The notes below the pieces were generated by a model. It worked only from the letters and a program-made list of their open reading frames with translations. It was not told where the DNA came from and ran no database searches. A DNA stretch of 64,000 nt, from positions 49,497,824 to 49,561,823 of the forward strand of contig NC_065920.1 in NCBI RefSeq assembly GCF_024586455.1, given 5' to 3'. Shown in pieces: positions 61,705 to 64,000 of the stretch; positions within the stretch are counted from its first letter, which is position 1, and every line of letters begins with the position of its first letter. A program made the position numbers and the translations under genes. The DNA is from Bactrocera neohumeralis. Lineage: Eukaryota > Arthropoda > Insecta > Diptera > Tephritidae.

Positions 61705-63235
61705 TAACTATCAACAATGGTTATCCACTGGTCCTCTAGTACATAAATACAATGCCTTTTCAAACAAATTCAATTTCTGACCCCTTAATCTGGCAACCAT
61801 GTTTTTTATTATGCATAATGATTTTAGCGATCGCTTGCGATGCTTGTGCAATTATAAAAATATCTAAGTTTTTGCTAATATTTTCCCTTCCAAATAAAAA
61901 AAATCGCTTTAATTGATTGTCACTTTTTAATTGACCCACATTCATTTAATTTACATATGTACTATTCAAAATATATGTGTGCACTTAGCTCTTAATTTAC
62001 GCTTTAAAAAAAGCAAATGTTGTCGCTGGTAAATAGGCGCTTGTTGAAATTTATTTAATTACTTTTGATATCAGCTCCTTCTATGAACGCTGACAAAGTT
62101 TGTGAAATCATCAAAGGTAGGCGACGCACATATGAATGTGTGTGTATGTGATAAATTGTACCAGGCCAAATTTGAATATGTTAAAACGCCTATGTGTATA
62201 CAAAACAGCGAACAAAAGTTGAAAAGTCACCGACAATTAAACACACGTGAAAATTACTTATCAAAGTGGACATCCAGTAGGAAAAAGGAATTTTTGTTGT
62301 TGTAGTGCCAGAAAGTATTCTTCGAATATTTGTGCGGAACGTTTGCAGTACTTTGACGAGTAAAAATCGGGTTTATTTCTGTTATACTACACGAGTTGTC
62401 GTGAAATCATATTTCTTACAATTTTTTTATGAAACCTTGCATCTTCTTGATTTTTTTCACATGCTTAAAATCATTTTTCTTTCAGTTAATGTTTTGGTCA
62501 ATGATTTTCCTATGGGGTCTCTATGTGTGCGCAGTGTATGTTAATCCTATATACAAACAAATGGATTTACAAGTTCTCCTTAAGCAGACAAAAAAAAAAC
62601 GCTTAAATGATGCAGGCAGACAGATACTTCCAAATGCTGAAGGTGTACAAAAGCAAATTGTATTATGTTTGCATTTCATTTAATTGCTTCATTAAGTAAA
62701 ATTTACTTCCAATTAAAAGTTTTTTTAAGTCGCGTGTTTGCACATTTGATTGGTACTTAAATTAACGAAACATATTTTAAATAAAATTTGTTAAGAACAA
62801 GCTTCTATGTTGAAAGATCATCATCCCAATTATCATACATCTTTCGGTATCGTTTGGAGTCAGTTAAAGGGCTCTGAACTGGAGATCCCAACTATTCAGA
62901 ATGAAATGCTATTCATTAATTTAAATTATTTACATTTCTTCTTGGTGAGCGGGCAAGTTGACTGCATATAATGTGGTTATGTTAGTTTAGGTATAAGAGC
63001 AATTTCGTATATACTTGAGCCCACACTTCATGAAACTTTCAATGTTTTTGTAAGATTTGCTCTCGTTTACTTTTAGGTCCTTATTTCCATTTTACATTAT
63101 AAAAGTTTGAAAACATTAACAAAGTAGCAGATATCTTTATTATTTGAGTTTTGTGTTGAAAAAAAGAAAAAAATATTAAGTAAACAAAGACAAAAATATG
63201 GAAAACAAGTGTTACATTTCAATAAAACGCCTTCT
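61705..63235. other. Intronic sequence, nothing recognised
   Basis: AT-rich; short frames at 62102-62683 look like chance. Confidence 0.5.
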
Positions 63236-63239
63236 AAGG

Positions 63240-63490
63240 ACTATTCTTTAATTGCTTTCCAGGTGACAATATCTTTTTAAGGACCAGCAGTAAACTGCAA
63301 TCATGAAACGATCCCTGAGACAATGGTACGATTCTTTCATTTAGATCCTGATGGAATCGTTCTCTCTTCTCTTTACCATAATTTGCAAAATTATGTGAGA
63401 ACTTAGCCAGACGAATACGTACATTGTCTAACTTGATACCCAAATTTGCTCTTAGAGTCTGACTGTTTGACGACATATTTTGCACAACTT
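63240..63490 (-). pseudogene. Fragment of a dispersed insect ORF (GERFHQD family)
   Basis: A minus-strand frame of about 83 codons contains SSNSQTLRANLGIKLDNVRI, LAKFSHNFANYGKEKRERFH, QDLNE and, after small changes, a segment equivalent to MMADYCWCLKKD. It resembles the GERFHQDI...YQG.W...MLADYCW region of a repeated, uncharacterised protein found in many insect genomes and thought to be transposon-borne. Here it is a truncated and partly frameshifted remnant. Confidence 0.55.
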
Positions 63491-64000
63491 CTTCATAATT
63501 TTGAAACTAATGGTTACCTCGAAAATTTTTGACTTTCAACACAAAACATTTCCAAGATTCCGGAGAAGAAATATTGACTTTTAAAAATATCATTTTATCT
63601 AAATCAAAATATTTGATTTCTTGGTAATAAGAGCTCATACAATAATCTCATAAATGAGGTCTGAATCTGAACACTTGAAATCATCCATATTTGCTTTTAC
63701 TTTTATAGAGCTTTGTTATCAAAAACAATATTTTTTTGTATATATCCACTTGTGAAGTGCAAAGCTATTGCGCATATATCGCATATAAAAATATTTAAAA
63801 ATATTTTTCGAAAGCTTGAAGTTTATGCGGAAAATAGTTTCGGGAATATCTTAAACATACGAATTGTTTAACTCAACCCATTAACGCGCAAATCAAATAT
63901 GATGGTGGATATTTATTTTCATTGTCAATTGTTAACTATTTCTTTGACTAATAAGAAGTTCAAAAAAAGAATAAAAAAATTGGAGAATCGACGGTTGTGT

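Larger units (their letters stand above)
34190..64000 (-). other. Probable intron 1 (part) of the alpha6 gene
   Basis: Inference: no minus-strand frame resembling a receptor signal peptide with a phase-1 donor was found upstream of exon 2, so this whole stretch is likely first-intron sequence, at least 29.8 kb. It holds the mobile elements listed separately. A nested host gene cannot be excluded, but none is recognisable. Confidence 0.55.

Overview
The window is eukaryotic and comes from a fly, most likely a tephritid fruit fly (Bactrocera, Zeugodacus or Ceratitis type). It is AT-rich, has almost no long open frames, contains strong GT-AG splice junctions, and is full of decayed copies of insect transposons (mariner, DD41D Tc1/mariner, RTE-like and jockey-like retroelements). 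There are no bacterial operons, rRNA, CRISPR arrays or recognisable tRNA genes.

The one host gene I can support lies on the minus strand near the middle. Two adjacent exons, 34050-34189 and 33699-33743, are separated by a 306-bp intron and encode the N-terminal extracellular part of a nicotinic acetylcholine receptor alpha subunit. The match is best to nAChR alpha6, the neuronal subunit targeted by spinosyn insecticides. The first is the exon after the signal-peptide exon (exon 2 in Drosophila numbering). The second is one version of the 15-codon exon 3, which carries the loop D tryptophan of the ligand site. I find no signal-peptide exon in the 29.8 kb upstream and no exon 4 or second exon 3 in the 33.7 kb downstream, so the window is probably almost entirely intron 1 (34190-64000) and intron 3 (1-33698) of this gene.

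Intron 3 side (1-33698): RTE-like fragments at 2465-3165, 4930-6060 (with a mariner nested in its endonuclease), 13160-13615, 15580-15785, 16085-16235 and 30605-31100. Jockey-like or RNase H retroelement remnants lie at 6180-7015, 8660-9280, 11625-12400 and 21960-22400. DD41D transposon remnants lie at 16470-17545 and 21085-21470. Mariner pieces lie at 19452-19942, 20090-20160 and 25735-26140. An AT-rich block with a tandem duplication (31900-33200) sits just downstream of exon 3.

Intron 1 side (34190-64000): a MITE-like element 300 bp upstream of exon 2; an inverted RTE copy (38366-39960); an RNase H fragment (40020-40400); a DD41D-derived foldback element (40581-41340) and a DD41D remnant (42290-42960); an RNase H retroelement copy (45395-46228); mariners at 48400-49030 (minus), 53635-54690 (nearly full length, catalytically dead) and 57271-58055 (young, internally deleted, both terminal repeats present); a diverged tandem repeat (51820-52360); an approximately 850-bp perfect-looking hairpin (60681-61528) with a third partial arm; and a fragment of an unclassified dispersed insect ORF (63240-63490).

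Nothing here forms a multi-gene system. The most interesting items are the alpha6 exon pair with its single visible exon 3, the long hairpin that would be transcribed inside the gene's intron, and the deletion derivatives of mariner and DD41D elements.
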